Shown piece after piece: positions 1 through 11,283 of a DNA stretch of 64,000 nt; position 1 is the stretch's first letter; each line of letters opens with the position of its first letter. The stretch lies in assembly GCA_019636495.1 (NCBI GenBank), contig JAHBXL010000007.1:62001-126000 (forward strand), read 5' to 3'. The DNA is from Phycisphaeraceae bacterium. GTDB lineage: Bacteria; Planctomycetota; Phycisphaerae; Phycisphaerales; UBA1924. The translations under genes were made by a program, and so were the position numbers. The notes beneath the pieces were generated by a model. The model saw only the letters and a list, made by a program, of their open reading frames with translations. It was not told where the DNA came from and ran no database searches.

Positions 1-1229
1 CGGATGCCCGCCCGCTCCAGCACGTCGAGTTGCGCCGCATCGCCCACGATCGCGCGCTCCCCATCGTGAACACGCCCGGCTTCCTTCTCCACCACGCGGC
101 ACTCGATCCCGCGTTCCCGCAACGCGCCGGCCGTCGATCGGCCGACACGCCCGCCGCCGATGATCATCGCCGGATCGCCCGAGACGTTGTAGATCGCAAA
201 GTGCTCGTCGTACACGTCGAGTTGCGACCGCGAGGCCGCGAGCACCAGGATCGCGCTGTCCTCGATCATCAGGTCGGGCCGGGCCAGTTCGAACCGGCCG
301 CGGTTCCACACGCCGACAACGCTGACACCCAGTTCGCTCAGGTGGTTCTCGCGCAGCGACTTGCCCACCAGCGGCGTCCGCGCCGCGCTCGCCTCGGCGA
401 TCAACACGTCGTCCACCTCCGCCACGACGTGCGTCACCGCGTCGCCGCCGACAGTGCAGCGGGCCAGCGCCTGCCCCATGAGTTCGCTCAGCCGCAGCGC
501 GTGCGAGGCGCCGGCGCGGTGCAGGATATCGACCGCCGCGGCGGAGTTCGCGGTCGCCACGATTGTCAGCGACGGCGCGACCCCCCGCGCCGTGAACGTG
601 ATGTTCGTGTTCAGCGGGTCGCCCTGCGCCGTCATCAGCATCGCCGCCGCGGGCGCGCGAACCCGCTCGTACGTCTCCGGATCGTCAAGGTCCCCCACCA
701 CCACCCGAAGCCCCAGGTCGTGCAGTTCCAGCGCATCCTTCAGTTCCGGCACGATCAGCGCATAGTCCGTCCCCGCCGCGACGAGTCTGCGGATCAGCGC
801 GGACGATACCGGGTCGTTGCTCGTCAGCAGCACGTGCCCGCGCGTCTCCTCCGGCAACTGGTGCGGCGCGCGGGCCGCGTGCTGAGCCTCCAGCCACGGC
901 GCATAGAAGAACCGAATGAACGTGAACGGCAGCATGATGAGCAGGAACACGATCCCCGATGACATCACCAGCATGGCGAAGGCGCGCCCGAGATCACTCG
1001 TGAACGCGATGTCCCCGTAACCCAGGGTCGACATCGTGGTCAGCGTCCAGTAGAACCCGGTGAGCCACGAGTGGCTCTGCCCCTCGTAGGCCATGAGGAA
1101 GTGGAAAATCACGCTGTACAGCACGAACATCCCCGCCAGCGCGCCGAGAAATCGCAGCAGCGACATGATGTTCCGCTGCGAAGCGCGGTGTGTGAGAAAG
1201 ACCGCGAACTGGGAGGGAAGGTACTTCAT
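1..1229 (-). CDS. TrkA-type potassium channel protein (C-terminus cut by window edge)
   Basis: This inner-membrane two-helix K+ channel carries cytoplasmic nucleotide-binding RCK domains. Residues 1-409 are in the window. A first membrane helix lies at about 23-46, then a pore loop with the K+ selectivity signature TLGYGD at 68-73, and a second helix at about 84-106. A TrkA-N/RCK domain follows (start RGHVLLTSNDP), then a TrkA-C-like stretch. A second Rossmann domain begins MIIGGGRVGRS and runs off the left edge at GDAAQLDVLERAGI. Two tandem RCK units on one chain resemble BK/Kch-like or GsuK-type channels that gate on NAD or ions; ligand identity cannot be read. The ATG at 1229 precedes the first helix directly and no better start was seen. 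The gene stands alone, leftward, upstream of unseen sequence. Confidence 0.9.
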   Translation of the reverse strand, partial: MKYLPSQFAVFLTHRASQRNIMSLLRFLGALAGMFVLYSVIFHFLMAYEGQSHSWLTGFYWTLTTMSTLGYGDIAFTSDLGRAFAMLVMSSGIVFLLIMLPFTFIRFFYAPWLEAQHAARAPHQLPEETRGHVLLTSNDPVSSALIRRLVAAGTDYALIVPELKDALELHDLGLRVVVGDLDDPETYERVRAPAAAMLMTAQGDPLNTNITFTARGVAPSLTIVATANSAAAVDILHRAGASHALRLSELMGQALARCTVGGDAVTHVVAEVDDVLIAEASAARTPLVGKSLRENHLSELGVSVVGVWNRGRFELARPDLMIEDSAILVLAASRSQLDVYDEHFAIYNVSGDPAMIIGGGRVGRSTAGALRERGIECRVVEKEAGRVHDGERAIVGDAAQLDVLERAGI

Positions 1230-1400
1230 CCGGTCGGCAGGCTTCCGCACGCGGGCCGCTCTGCGCCCGGGCAGCGGATGCTACCAGAGACCGTGAACCC
1301 CCGCCAGAGTGCCGCGCGACACACGCCCGACAGGTCCCGGGCCACCCTCGCAACCATGCGCACGCACCCACACCCGCCCCCGGGGCACACCCCCGCGCGG

Positions 1401-2144
1401 TCAGTCGCCGCTCATCAGCGATTCGGGCCGTACGCGGACATCCGGGCCGTTCTGCCCCGCGATGATCCGGTCGATCAGCCGCGAGAATGCGCGACGCTCC
1501 GCCCGCGCCACCACCTGTTCCGCGGCCGATTGCGCCGTGTACCCGTTGGCGATCTGCCAGCCGTCGTCGCTCCCCGCACCATCGAACACCAGCCCGCCGC
1601 CGCCCGTGAGAACGATGATCCCGTGCACCGTGCACGCGCACGTCTTCTGAACCGTCGGCGCCAGTCCAACCGTGAACAACAGCGGGAACACCCACATGTC
1701 ATTCCCCTGCACCGTGTCGTACGTCACCACCAGCAGAGCCTCGGCATCGAGTTGCCTCGCCGCGGCGAGCAGTTGCTCCTCCTGAACCCGCGTTCCCGCC
1801 GGCAACAGCCTCGACAGCGGCTGCGCATCGACGCCCACCGTCCGCACCCCCAGCCGCGCAAGTTCCCGGATCTCGATCTCCGACAACTCCACCGTCTCGA
1901 CCAGCCCCGCATGGTCCCCATATCGGGAGACGGCACGGACCTTCACGACCGCGAGCGTCCGCGGCAACTCCCTCGGCGTCAGATACACCTCGCCCGCCGC
2001 GTGCAGCACGTCTCCGCCGCCACGCAGGGTCGCCATGTGCCGAAAGCCGTCGAAACTCGCCGCGACGGAGCGTGTGTCGTGCCAGCAGCCGCTCAGGAAC
2101 ACCACGCAGCCCAGCAGCGCTGTACAGAGCAACTTCGCATGCAT
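1401..2144 (-). CDS. Small secreted lipoprotein, unknown function
   Basis: The 247-residue protein opens with a short signal peptide and a lipobox (LSGC at about 18-21), so it should be a lipid-anchored envelope protein. The body contains VKVRAVSRYGDHAGLVE and a segment (LDAEALLVVTYDT) followed by a hydrophobic strand, reminiscent of planctomycete lipoproteins that test a variable or parameter value, but no family is recognised. The ATG at 2144 has a strong ribosome binding site (GAGGAGG, 8 nt upstream). It lies 59 nt after the VIT/vWA lipoprotein gene on the same strand and is probably the last gene of that operon. A longer reading frame extends upstream, but it overlaps the preceding gene and lacks a ribosome binding site. 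Confidence 0.75.
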   Translation of the reverse strand: MHAKLLCTALLGCVVFLSGCWHDTRSVAASFDGFRHMATLRGGGDVLHAAGEVYLTPRELPRTLAVVKVRAVSRYGDHAGLVETVELSEIEIRELARLGVRTVGVDAQPLSRLLPAGTRVQEEQLLAAARQLDAEALLVVTYDTVQGNDMWVFPLLFTVGLAPTVQKTCACTVHGIIVLTGGGGLVFDGAGSDDGWQIANGYTAQSAAEQVVARAERRAFSRLIDRIIAGQNGPDVRVRPESLMSGD

Positions 2145-2203
2145 ACCTGCCGACCTCCTCGCTTGCGGCACTCCGTGCGATACCGCGCGCCTCCGCGTTC
2201 CTC

Positions 2204-4843
2204 TCACCGCTCCTGCACCGTCGTGTCGTAGCGCGTGCCGAAGGGCACATTCACCGGCACGGGCACGGTCGTGCCGAAGGTCCCCGCCGTGCGCGAGGCG
2301 CCATCGACCGCGACCAGCGATGTGTACGCCGACACCAGCCCAAAGCGCAGCGCGATGTCCTTGATCTCGCCCTGGTTGGTGTTCCAGCCCGTTGTCTGCG
2401 TCCCGCTCCCGGCGGACTTGGACCGGTCGTCGAGTTCGCCGATCCGCTGTCGCGCCCACACCAGCGGCAGACCGCGGGCCTGCCCGCGCGTCGCGCCGGT
2501 ATCGACCGGCACGAGGATCGTGTGCTTCTCGCCGCGCTCGCCCATGCGGCCGCTGATCTTCACCGTCGTCGCGCCGCTGCCCCTGAAGCGCCCCGTCACC
2601 ATGATCGGCCGATCGACGTACAGGTCCGGCAGGTTCGAGGGGTAGACCTCGCTCACCCGCAGGCCGCCGAAGTCGATCTTCAGGTTCGACATCGATGCCG
2701 CGCACACGCGCTGCATGAACAGGTCCATCACTTCCGCGGCGTCATCCCCCGCCGAGAGATACGCCACGGCACCGCGCCCCAGCCGCGCCATGGCGTTGAT
2801 CAGCGTGCGATTGGGCGCGCTGCCGATGCCCACGCTGAACACCCGCGCCTCGCCCAGTTTGCTCCGCAGTTCGCCCAGCACCTCCGCCTCGTTGCCAATG
2901 AAACCATCGGTCAGGAAGCACACGAACCGCCGCCGCTTCCAGTCGGTCGGCATGTCCAGCGTCTGACGCATCGGCGTGATCATCATCGTGCCACCGCCGG
3001 CCGAGAGACCGCGCGTGAACGCGATGCCGCGGTCGATGTTCTCCCAGTTCGCCGCGAGCGGTCGCGGCGACATGGCCCGTGCCGAAGTCGCAAACTCCAC
3101 AATCTGGAACGAATCCTCCGGCCGCAGATGCCGGAGCGCGGTCTCCACCGCGCTCTTGGCCAGCGCAAGCGGCTGGCCGCTCATGCTGCCCGAAGTGTCG
3201 ATGACGAACACGAACTCCACCGGGTCGCGCTTCAAGTACTTCAGGTCCTCAGGCGGCGTGATGAGCAGGCTGAAAAACCCGCCGCGTTCATCGACGTGCG
3301 TGACCATTCCCGCCCGTGGCTGCCCGCCCGCAACGCGGAAGCGCAGCACGAAGTCGCGGTTGGGGATGTCATCCCGCGGGTCGAGCCGAACGCTCGCCAG
3401 GTGCGGCGCTGCGCGGTCGTGCACCACATTCAACGTGTGCGAGGGGCTCTCGATCTTCTCAATGGGCACGCCGGCATCGACCTCGATGCTCAGCGAGATG
3501 TCGTGGCCGCTGCGCTGCGAGGGCCGCAAGTAGGAGATGTTCGTCGCCTGGCCCGATGCCACGGGATTGCCGTAGGCCACCGCCCCCACACCACTTCCCG
3601 CGGCCGTGTTCGTGCGGCTTGCGGGCGGGTTGAAGCGCGGGCCCACAACCATCGGGAACACGAACTCAAAGCCCCCTTCCTCGCCGCCGCGATACGTCAG
3701 CGCGCCGAAGTACGTGATCGTGATGTCGATCTTCTCGCCCGGCTCGATGTTGGCGACGCGCTGCGTGAAGATGTTGGACCGCTCCTGACTGAGCAGCGCG
3801 GCGTGGTGGCCCTGGTGCTTGGCCTGCTCGTAGATCTGCCGCGCCTCCTCGCGCTCGCGGATCACCGCGCGGATCTTCCGCGCGCCGATGGTCATCACAA
3901 AGTCGCTCACCGCGGCATCATCCGGCAGCGGAAACACATACACCGCCTCGATCTTCGAACTGAACGGGTTGGCGAACGTCTGCGTCACCTCGACGCTGGA
4001 GATGTTGCAGGCGATGCTCGCCTTGACATCGGTGTGCGCCAGCGGGATCGGTACCTCGCGCTCGGCTCCCCCCTCCTCACCCGGCGGGCACCAGCGCGTC
4101 ATCAGAGCGCCCGAACCGGGAGCATCATCAATGGGCGAGCACGGATCGCCCGCGCGCGGGCCGCGGCGCTTCTCGATGACCCACAGTTCCTCGCCGGGGA
4201 GGAGCGTGATCTCGGTGGGGGCCGGGCGGGTCTTCAAGGCCGCGTAGTAGTCGGCGATCTCGCGATAGTCTCGGGCAAGGGCCGCGGTCTCGGGGCGACT
4301 CTCAATGGCCTGGAGCAAGTTGTCTGGAATCTGCTCGCCCCGCATCGCCGCGGCTGAGAGAACTTCCGCGATGGCCTCGATGTCGATCGGTCCGTCGACG
4401 TTGGAGTCGGCAATGCTCACCGATCCGGCGCTGGGGCCCGTATCAGAAGGATGGCCCCCGCCCTGGCCCCGTGGAAGGACGGACTGAAGATCAATGCTGG
4501 GAATGTCCTTGTACTGCGGCGCTCCCTCGCGCGACCAAGGCACAAGCCCCTGCGAATCGCGCTTACCTGACAAGTCGGCCTCTCGCGCGATGGTCGTGCG
4601 CCGTGTTTGAAAGCCGGGGGTGAACTGGTCATTGGGAACAACTGTCGCCAGTCCGTTGCTGTTGCTCCTTGCACCGATCGGCGTCCAGCCGCCCGGGTTC
4701 GTCGTCGCCGGCTGGTGCGCTGGCGGCGAGTTCGTCGCGCCGCGCCCCGCAACGCCGCTGCTCTGACATCCCCACACGCCCACCGCCGCGCCCAGCGCCA
4801 CCCACCCGACAATCGTCGCCGCGATTCGTCCGTTGATCTTCAC
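2204..4843 (-). CDS. VIT and von Willebrand A domain lipoprotein
   Basis: The 879-residue protein has a signal peptide with lipobox (VWGC, Cys26), so it is probably anchored to an envelope membrane. After a low-complexity linker and a predicted helical segment (about 155-205), a VIT domain lies at about 265-400, with strand pattern SSVEVTQTFANPFSS and EAVYVFPLP. A vWA domain follows at about 543-715 with an intact MIDAS start, DTSGS (549-553), and a later LTDGFIGNE. The order VIT then vWA is that of inter-alpha-trypsin inhibitor heavy chains and bacterial marine-sortase-type surface proteins; such proteins bind divalent metal and partner proteins. The start is a GTG whose GTGA overlaps the stop of the upstream cohesin-like gene, so the two are translationally coupled. 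Its specific partner is unknown. Confidence 0.9.
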   Translation of the reverse strand: MKINGRIAATIVGWVALGAAVGVWGCQSSGVAGRGATNSPPAHQPATTNPGGWTPIGARSNSNGLATVVPNDQFTPGFQTRRTTIAREADLSGKRDSQGLVPWSREGAPQYKDIPSIDLQSVLPRGQGGGHPSDTGPSAGSVSIADSNVDGPIDIEAIAEVLSAAAMRGEQIPDNLLQAIESRPETAALARDYREIADYYAALKTRPAPTEITLLPGEELWVIEKRRGPRAGDPCSPIDDAPGSGALMTRWCPPGEEGGAEREVPIPLAHTDVKASIACNISSVEVTQTFANPFSSKIEAVYVFPLPDDAAVSDFVMTIGARKIRAVIREREEARQIYEQAKHQGHHAALLSQERSNIFTQRVANIEPGEKIDITITYFGALTYRGGEEGGFEFVFPMVVGPRFNPPASRTNTAAGSGVGAVAYGNPVASGQATNISYLRPSQRSGHDISLSIEVDAGVPIEKIESPSHTLNVVHDRAAPHLASVRLDPRDDIPNRDFVLRFRVAGGQPRAGMVTHVDERGGFFSLLITPPEDLKYLKRDPVEFVFVIDTSGSMSGQPLALAKSAVETALRHLRPEDSFQIVEFATSARAMSPRPLAANWENIDRGIAFTRGLSAGGGTMMITPMRQTLDMPTDWKRRRFVCFLTDGFIGNEAEVLGELRSKLGEARVFSVGIGSAPNRTLINAMARLGRGAVAYLSAGDDAAEVMDLFMQRVCAASMSNLKIDFGGLRVSEVYPSNLPDLYVDRPIMVTGRFRGSGATTVKISGRMGERGEKHTILVPVDTGATRGQARGLPLVWARQRIGELDDRSKSAGSGTQTTGWNTNQGEIKDIALRFGLVSAYTSLVAVDGASRTAGTFGTTVPVPVNVPFGTRYDTTVQER

Positions 4844-5379
4844 CGGTCGTCTCCTGTCGCGTTCTGCGCCTCATCCGCCGGGCTCGCCGGCGCAAGTTGA
4901 ACCTTCGCCTCGAACTTCTTCCCATCCGCATCTGCCGCGGCTTGAACCACAGCCCTGAACCGCGCCAGAATCTCCGCGCCATCGCCCGCTGTCGCATCCA
5001 TCCGCACGTGCAGCCGCGCGATGCGCGTGCGCCCCGTCGGCAGTTTCGCGGCATCTTCCAGGCTGAATGACGCGATGATCACGCGGTCGTTCATGAGCGC
5101 GGCGGGGTCATAGGTCGGCGGCGCGGCGTAGACACCGGCCGTTTCCCCGCCCTCGACGCCCGCCAGTTTCGCGCCCGCGCCCAGCCGCACCTCCACCTGC
5201 CACGCCGCCAGAGCCGCCGCGCCCGAATCGACGAACACATCGACCGCGATAAACCTCGCCCGCGCGGGCTGGCCCGCGGCGGCATCGGCGGGCTGGCTGG
5301 GCCGCGCGCCCATGCCCGCCGCGCCCAGCACAAGCAGCACCGAGGCCAGCAGCATCAACATCGCGCTGCGCTTACTCAT
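4840..5379 (-). CDS. Secreted cohesin-like protein
   Basis: The 179-residue protein has an N-terminal signal peptide (about residues 1-22, ending MGARPSQPAD). The mature part is a beta-rich domain with VDVFVDSGAAALAAWQVEV, then GVEGGETAGVYAAPPTYDP, then RVIIASFSLED and a final strand RIARLHVRMDA. By eye this is the strand order and the GVEGG...PPxYD pattern of cohesin-like carbohydrate-binding folds; this is an inference from pattern, not a database match. The gene sits between a membrane protein with a dockerin-like domain and a VIT/vWA lipoprotein, overlapping both by 4 bp (ATGA and GTGA), so all three are probably made together. The ATG at 5379 was chosen over the upstream in-frame start because it overlaps the previous stop and directly begins the signal peptide. 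Confidence 0.75.
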   Translation of the reverse strand: MSKRSAMLMLLASVLLVLGAAGMGARPSQPADAAAGQPARARFIAVDVFVDSGAAALAAWQVEVRLGAGAKLAGVEGGETAGVYAAPPTYDPAALMNDRVIIASFSLEDAAKLPTGRTRIARLHVRMDATAGDGAEILARFRAVVQAAADADGKKFEAKVQLAPASPADEAQNATGDDR

Positions 5380-5864
5380 GCCCCACCCCCTGCGCGATCG
5401 AGCCGGACCGCCATCGCCCTCAGCCGCTCGACATCCTGCTCGTCGACCGCGCCGTCGCGCGTCACATCCCAACTGGCATCGACCGCCGCGCCATCGCGCA
5501 GCCGCCTTGCCAGCGTGAATGCATCGACAATGTCCACCTGCCGCGCCGGGTCGAGCGCGGCGATGTTCACCCCGCGACTACCGCCACCACCCTGCCACCA
5601 CAGCACCGCCACCAGACCCAGCGCCGCCGCCGCGGCAATCCCCGTGCCCGCACGCAGCAGCACCCGCACCACCGGCCGCGTCCGCAGCCGCGCCCGCGCC
5701 ATGCCCAGGATGTCGTCATCAAAACCCGCCGGCGCGGCGAAGACCCGATCACACGCCGACAGGCCCCGCAGGGCCGCCTCCAGCCGGGGCGGAACGCGCA
5801 CCTCGCCGGGTCCGGCTTCGCCCGGCATCGGGTCCTGGTCGGGTGTGTCGCGCATGTGTGCCAT
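5376..5864 (-). CDS. Single-pass membrane protein with dockerin-like domain; probable anti-sigma factor
   Basis: The 162-residue protein has a cytoplasmic N-terminal part of about 68 residues (RLEAALRGLSACDRVFAAP...), one membrane helix (about 70-89, GTGIAAAAALGLVAVLWW) and an extracytoplasmic C-terminus holding two EF-hand-like dockerin repeats (QVDIVDAFTLARRL and SWDVTRDGAVDEQDVERL). The topology matches membrane anti-sigma factors, and the gene is divergent from an ECF sigma gene 124 bp away, so a role in holding that sigma factor is inferred; no zinc anti-sigma motif is visible. It overlaps the cohesin-like gene by 4 bp. ATG at 5864 was chosen; an internal ATG at 5855 is the alternative. 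Confidence 0.75.
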   Translation of the reverse strand: MAHMRDTPDQDPMPGEAGPGEVRVPPRLEAALRGLSACDRVFAAPAGFDDDILGMARARLRTRPVVRVLLRAGTGIAAAAALGLVAVLWWQGGGGSRGVNIAALDPARQVDIVDAFTLARRLRDGAAVDASWDVTRDGAVDEQDVERLRAMAVRLDRAGGGA

Positions 5865-5987
5865 CGAGCATGAAGCGCGCGCCGAGGGCCAAAGGTTCAA
5901 CGCGTCCAGAACTTTCTTCGAATCGGGTGCCCTTCCCTTCGCTTTCCGGTGCGACTCCCACGCGCCCCCGCCGGTACGCTGTCCTCC

Positions 5988-6557
5988 GTGACCGGCCCAA
6001 CGCACGCCAACCCCGAGCCCTCGGACGCCGTGCTTGTGGCCCGGGCCCGTCGCGGCGACCACCAAGCGTTTGAGACGCTCTACCGGCGCTACCGCGATTG
6101 GTGCGTGCGCATCGCCTTCCGGTTCTGCCGCGATGAGTCCGCCGCGTGGGATGCGACACACGACGCGTTCGCATGGTTGATCGGCCGCCTGCCCACGCTC
6201 ACGCTCGATGGGCGGCTGGGCTCGCTGCTCTACCCGGTGATCAAGAACGCCGCGACGACCGCCGCACGCAAGGAGTCGACGCGCACGCGCCACGAATCCG
6301 CCGCGGCAGCCCGCCCCGCCGACCAGCGCCCCGCGCACGACCCGGATCTGGCCACGATCTTCGACGCCGCGCTCCGCACGCTGCCCGAGCCCCAGCGCGA
6401 GACGCTGCTGATGCGCACCTCCGACGGCCTGAGCATGGAGGAGATCGCCCGCGCGCTGGGCGTGCCGGTGGGCACGGTCAAATCGCGCCTGCATCATGCG
6501 CTGGCCGCGCTCCGGGAGAACAACCGCCTCCGCGCGCTGTACGACGACCATTCATAA
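5988..6557 (+). CDS. ECF-family RNA polymerase sigma factor
   Basis: The 189-residue protein (from the GTG at 5988) has sigma region 2 (FETLYRRYRDWCVRIAFRF, then DATHDAFAWLIGRLP) and region 4 (SMEEIARALGVPVGTVKSR) joined by a short Arg/Ala-rich linker, with no region 1 or 3: the extracytoplasmic-function architecture. Region 4 ends in a helix-turn-helix that would read the -35 element. The start is uncertain: GTG at 5949 in the same frame adds 13 residues, and neither start has a clear ribosome binding site. It is divergent from the dockerin-type membrane protein and is probably controlled by it. The gene ends 16 bp from the convergent S9 peptidase gene, with a short AT-rich palindrome between. 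Confidence 0.9.
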   Translation: MTGPTHANPEPSDAVLVARARRGDHQAFETLYRRYRDWCVRIAFRFCRDESAAWDATHDAFAWLIGRLPTLTLDGRLGSLLYPVIKNAATTAARKESTRTRHESAAAARPADQRPAHDPDLATIFDAALRTLPEPQRETLLMRTSDGLSMEEIARALGVPVGTVKSRLHHALAALRENNRLRALYDDHS

Positions 6558-6558
6558 C

Positions 6559-6568
6559 ATCAATTGAT
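6559..6568. other. AT-rich perfect palindrome at convergent gene junction
   Basis: The decamer ATCAATTGAT is a perfect palindrome in the 16-bp gap between the stop codons of the ECF sigma gene and the S9 peptidase gene, in an otherwise extremely GC-rich sequence. It is too short for a conventional terminator stem. Its only clear property is location. Confidence 0.4.
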
Positions 6569-6573
6569 TCGCA

Positions 6574-9147
<2,574 letters not shown>

Positions 9148-9173
9148 GCCGCGGATTGTTGCCGCGCCAATGC

Positions 9174-10709
9174 TCACGCTCCGCCGCCCGATTCGCCCGG
9201 CGGCTGACCGCCCGTCCCGCCTCCACCCCCATCACCGCCACCTCCCCCGCCCCCCCGGCGGCGGCGGCGACGTCTGCGCTTTCGCGGCCGGTCGCCGCCC
9301 TCGCCCGCCGCGCCGGAGTCGGCCGGGCCATCGCCCGGTTCGCGCTCGAATGACCCGGGCGCAGAATCGTCGGGGCCGTCGCTCTCGCCATCAAACTCGC
9401 CGCGAGACTCGCCCATCGGCGGTGCGCTCTGCGGCGCATCGGAACCCATTGCGCCATCGACGCGCGGCTGGTCGGGTCGCTGGTCGCCCTCGCGTCCGCG
9501 TCCGCCGCGCCGGCGGCGCCGGCGTCTCCGCTCGCCCTGGCCCTCCGTCCCCTCCTGCAGCGGCGCATCTTCGCCGATCTGCTCGCGCGGCGCATCGGGC
9601 GCGACAACGGGCGGCGCCTCTCCATCCATCCGCCGCGGCGGGCGATCAGGCCCGCGCCGCATCTCGCCCGGCCTTGCCGCGCCGGTTCGCGGCGGGCCGC
9701 CCGCACCCATCGGCCCGCGCGGCCCGGGAGGCGGACCAAAGCCCGGCGGCGGGGGCGCGGGTGGCGGCGTCTCGCCATCCTTGATCAGGCTCTCGATCGG
9801 CACCGCCACATCCTCGCCGTTGGAGTCCATCCGCACCAGTGCCAACTGCGTGAGGATCTGCGTATCCAGCACCGTGCCCCAGCCATCGGGCGTCTTGACT
9901 CGTGTCTTCTTCTTCGGCAGCCGCGCGCGCAATTCGTCATAGGTCGAGTCCTCGTAGCGCAGGCAGCACATCAGCCGCCCGCAACGACCGGAGATCTTCA
10001 AGGGGTCGAGCGTGGCCTTCTGGATCTTGGCCGACTTCATCGAGATCGGCTTGAGCACCTTGAGGAACTGCTTGCAGCAGCAGTGCTGGCCGCACTTCTC
10101 GTAGTCGGCCACGAGCCGCGCCTCGTCGCGCGCGCCGACCTGCCGCATCTCGATCCGCGCGTGATGCTCCGCCGCGAGCATGTTGACCAGTTCGCGGAAA
10201 TCCACCCGGTCCTCGGATGTGAAGTAGAAGGTGATGCGCTCGCCGCCCAGCAGCGGCTCGGCATCGACGACCTTCATGGGCAGGTTGAGCGTCCGCGCCA
10301 TCAGGTTCGCGCTGCGGGCCATCTGCGTGCGCGACTCGTCGATCGCGCGCTGCCGGGCCATGTCCTCGGCGGTCGCCAGCCGCAGCACACGCCCCTGGTT
10401 GAAGAACGGATAGTCGCGCCCGCCGGAGTTCTCGATGTACTCCAGCATCTCCTTGCGCGTCACGCTCTTGGAGCAGCCCGCGTTCGGGCACGTGCTCGTC
10501 AGCATCTCGGCCAGTTCGGTCCCGCGGTGCGTCCGCACGACGAACTTGCTCCCGCACCCGGGCTTGGCGTCGCCCGAATACGGGAACTCGCCGACCATGC
10601 TCATCACGCCAAAGCGCACGACGATCGATGTCGGCGGCTTCAGGCGCTCGTAGATCTTGCGGTCTTCTTCGAGGTCGGCCTCGAACTGCGGCAACGGATG
10701 TATGGGCAT
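9174..10709 (-). CDS. PSP1 domain protein (RicT/YaaT-like) with Arg/Gly-rich tail
   Basis: The 511-residue cytoplasmic protein contains a PSP1 core (about residues 25-285) with cysteine-rich signatures CGQHCCCKQFL and SGRCGRLMCCLRYED. In Bacillus, RicT carries comparable cysteines, forms the Fe-S Ric complex and acts on RNase Y; that role is assumed by family. Beyond about residue 330 the chain is low complexity: a Pro/Gly stretch, an Arg block (RRRRRRGGRGREG), acidic patches, a second RKRRRRRRRRGG block and a poly-Gly end. Typical PSP1 proteins (about 270-300 residues) lack this, so the tail is an RNA-binding-like extension. ATG at 10709 begins MPIHPLPQFEADLE; longer starts read into non-coding sequence. 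It stops 4 bp into the possible GTG start of the peptidase gene. Confidence 0.88.
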   Translation of the reverse strand: MPIHPLPQFEADLEEDRKIYERLKPPTSIVVRFGVMSMVGEFPYSGDAKPGCGSKFVVRTHRGTELAEMLTSTCPNAGCSKSVTRKEMLEYIENSGGRDYPFFNQGRVLRLATAEDMARQRAIDESRTQMARSANLMARTLNLPMKVVDAEPLLGGERITFYFTSEDRVDFRELVNMLAAEHHARIEMRQVGARDEARLVADYEKCGQHCCCKQFLKVLKPISMKSAKIQKATLDPLKISGRCGRLMCCLRYEDSTYDELRARLPKKKTRVKTPDGWGTVLDTQILTQLALVRMDSNGEDVAVPIESLIKDGETPPPAPPPPGFGPPPGPRGPMGAGGPPRTGAARPGEMRRGPDRPPRRMDGEAPPVVAPDAPREQIGEDAPLQEGTEGQGERRRRRRRRGGRGREGDQRPDQPRVDGAMGSDAPQSAPPMGESRGEFDGESDGPDDSAPGSFEREPGDGPADSGAAGEGGDRPRKRRRRRRRRGGGGGGGDGGGGGTGGQPPGESGGGA

Positions 10710-10910
10710 GGTGAGGGCGGTGCGGGGTGCGCAGCACGGCCCGCGGCCATCGCCGCACGCCGTCGCGCAGGGTTGTCGCCGGCAAGGGGTGGGTTCCGAC
10801 GCCGCGGCCGGCACGCCGCGTCGGCTCAAGACGCACCGATCACGGGCCCGATCCGGCCCGAATCCCCATCGTACACGATCTCGGCCGGGCGCAGCGCCCC
10901 GCCCCGCGGG

Positions 10911-11264
10911 TCAGCGCCGGCCCGTGCCGATGCGCTTTCCGATCGCGAACAGGTCCTTCACGTCGTACACGCCCAGCAGTTCCAGGCGGTTCTGGTTCTG
11001 AATGCGGTAGGCGAACAACTGCTCGCCGCGCCCGTCCAGCACCGCCAGCACGTCGTCGCTGCCCGAGTTGAACGTCAGCGTGGTGTAGTCGCCGACGCGC
11101 GAGACCACGTCGCCCCTGGCGATCGCCCCGCCCAACGGGCCCCACGCGCGGTCGCTCGCCAGCCTGCCGGCCTGCACCACGACCAGCGCGGCCAGCACGA
11201 ACGCGCTGGCCCACAGCCCGGCCGTCGCCAACGAAACCCGCTGAGATGGATTCGGCGTGTTCAT
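10911..11264 (-). CDS. Small single-pass envelope protein, paralogue of the next gene
   Basis: The 117-residue protein has a short polar N-terminus, one membrane helix (about residues 11-32, ATAGLWASAFVLAALVVVQA) and an external domain of about 75 residues: GDYTTLTFNSGSDDVLAVLD, then LFAYRIQNQNRLELLGVYD. No known family. It shares its whole external layout with the neighbouring 114-residue protein (GDYT..., LD.....ELLAL..N, LGL..F), so the pair looks like a tandem duplication. A GGAGA ribosome binding site lies just upstream of ATG 11264. It is 20 bp downstream of its paralogue and is probably cotranscribed. Confidence 0.7.
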   Translation of the reverse strand: MNTPNPSQRVSLATAGLWASAFVLAALVVVQAGRLASDRAWGPLGGAIARGDVVSRVGDYTTLTFNSGSDDVLAVLDGRGEQLFAYRIQNQNRLELLGVYDVKDLFAIGKRIGTGRR

Positions 11265-11283
11265 GGGTTGGTCTCCGTTGGTC

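Noticed and set aside
30-962. Plus-strand ORF at the left edge
   Set aside because: It is antisense to the TrkA-type channel, whose minus-strand translation shows the TLGYGD filter and two Rossmann domains without interruption.
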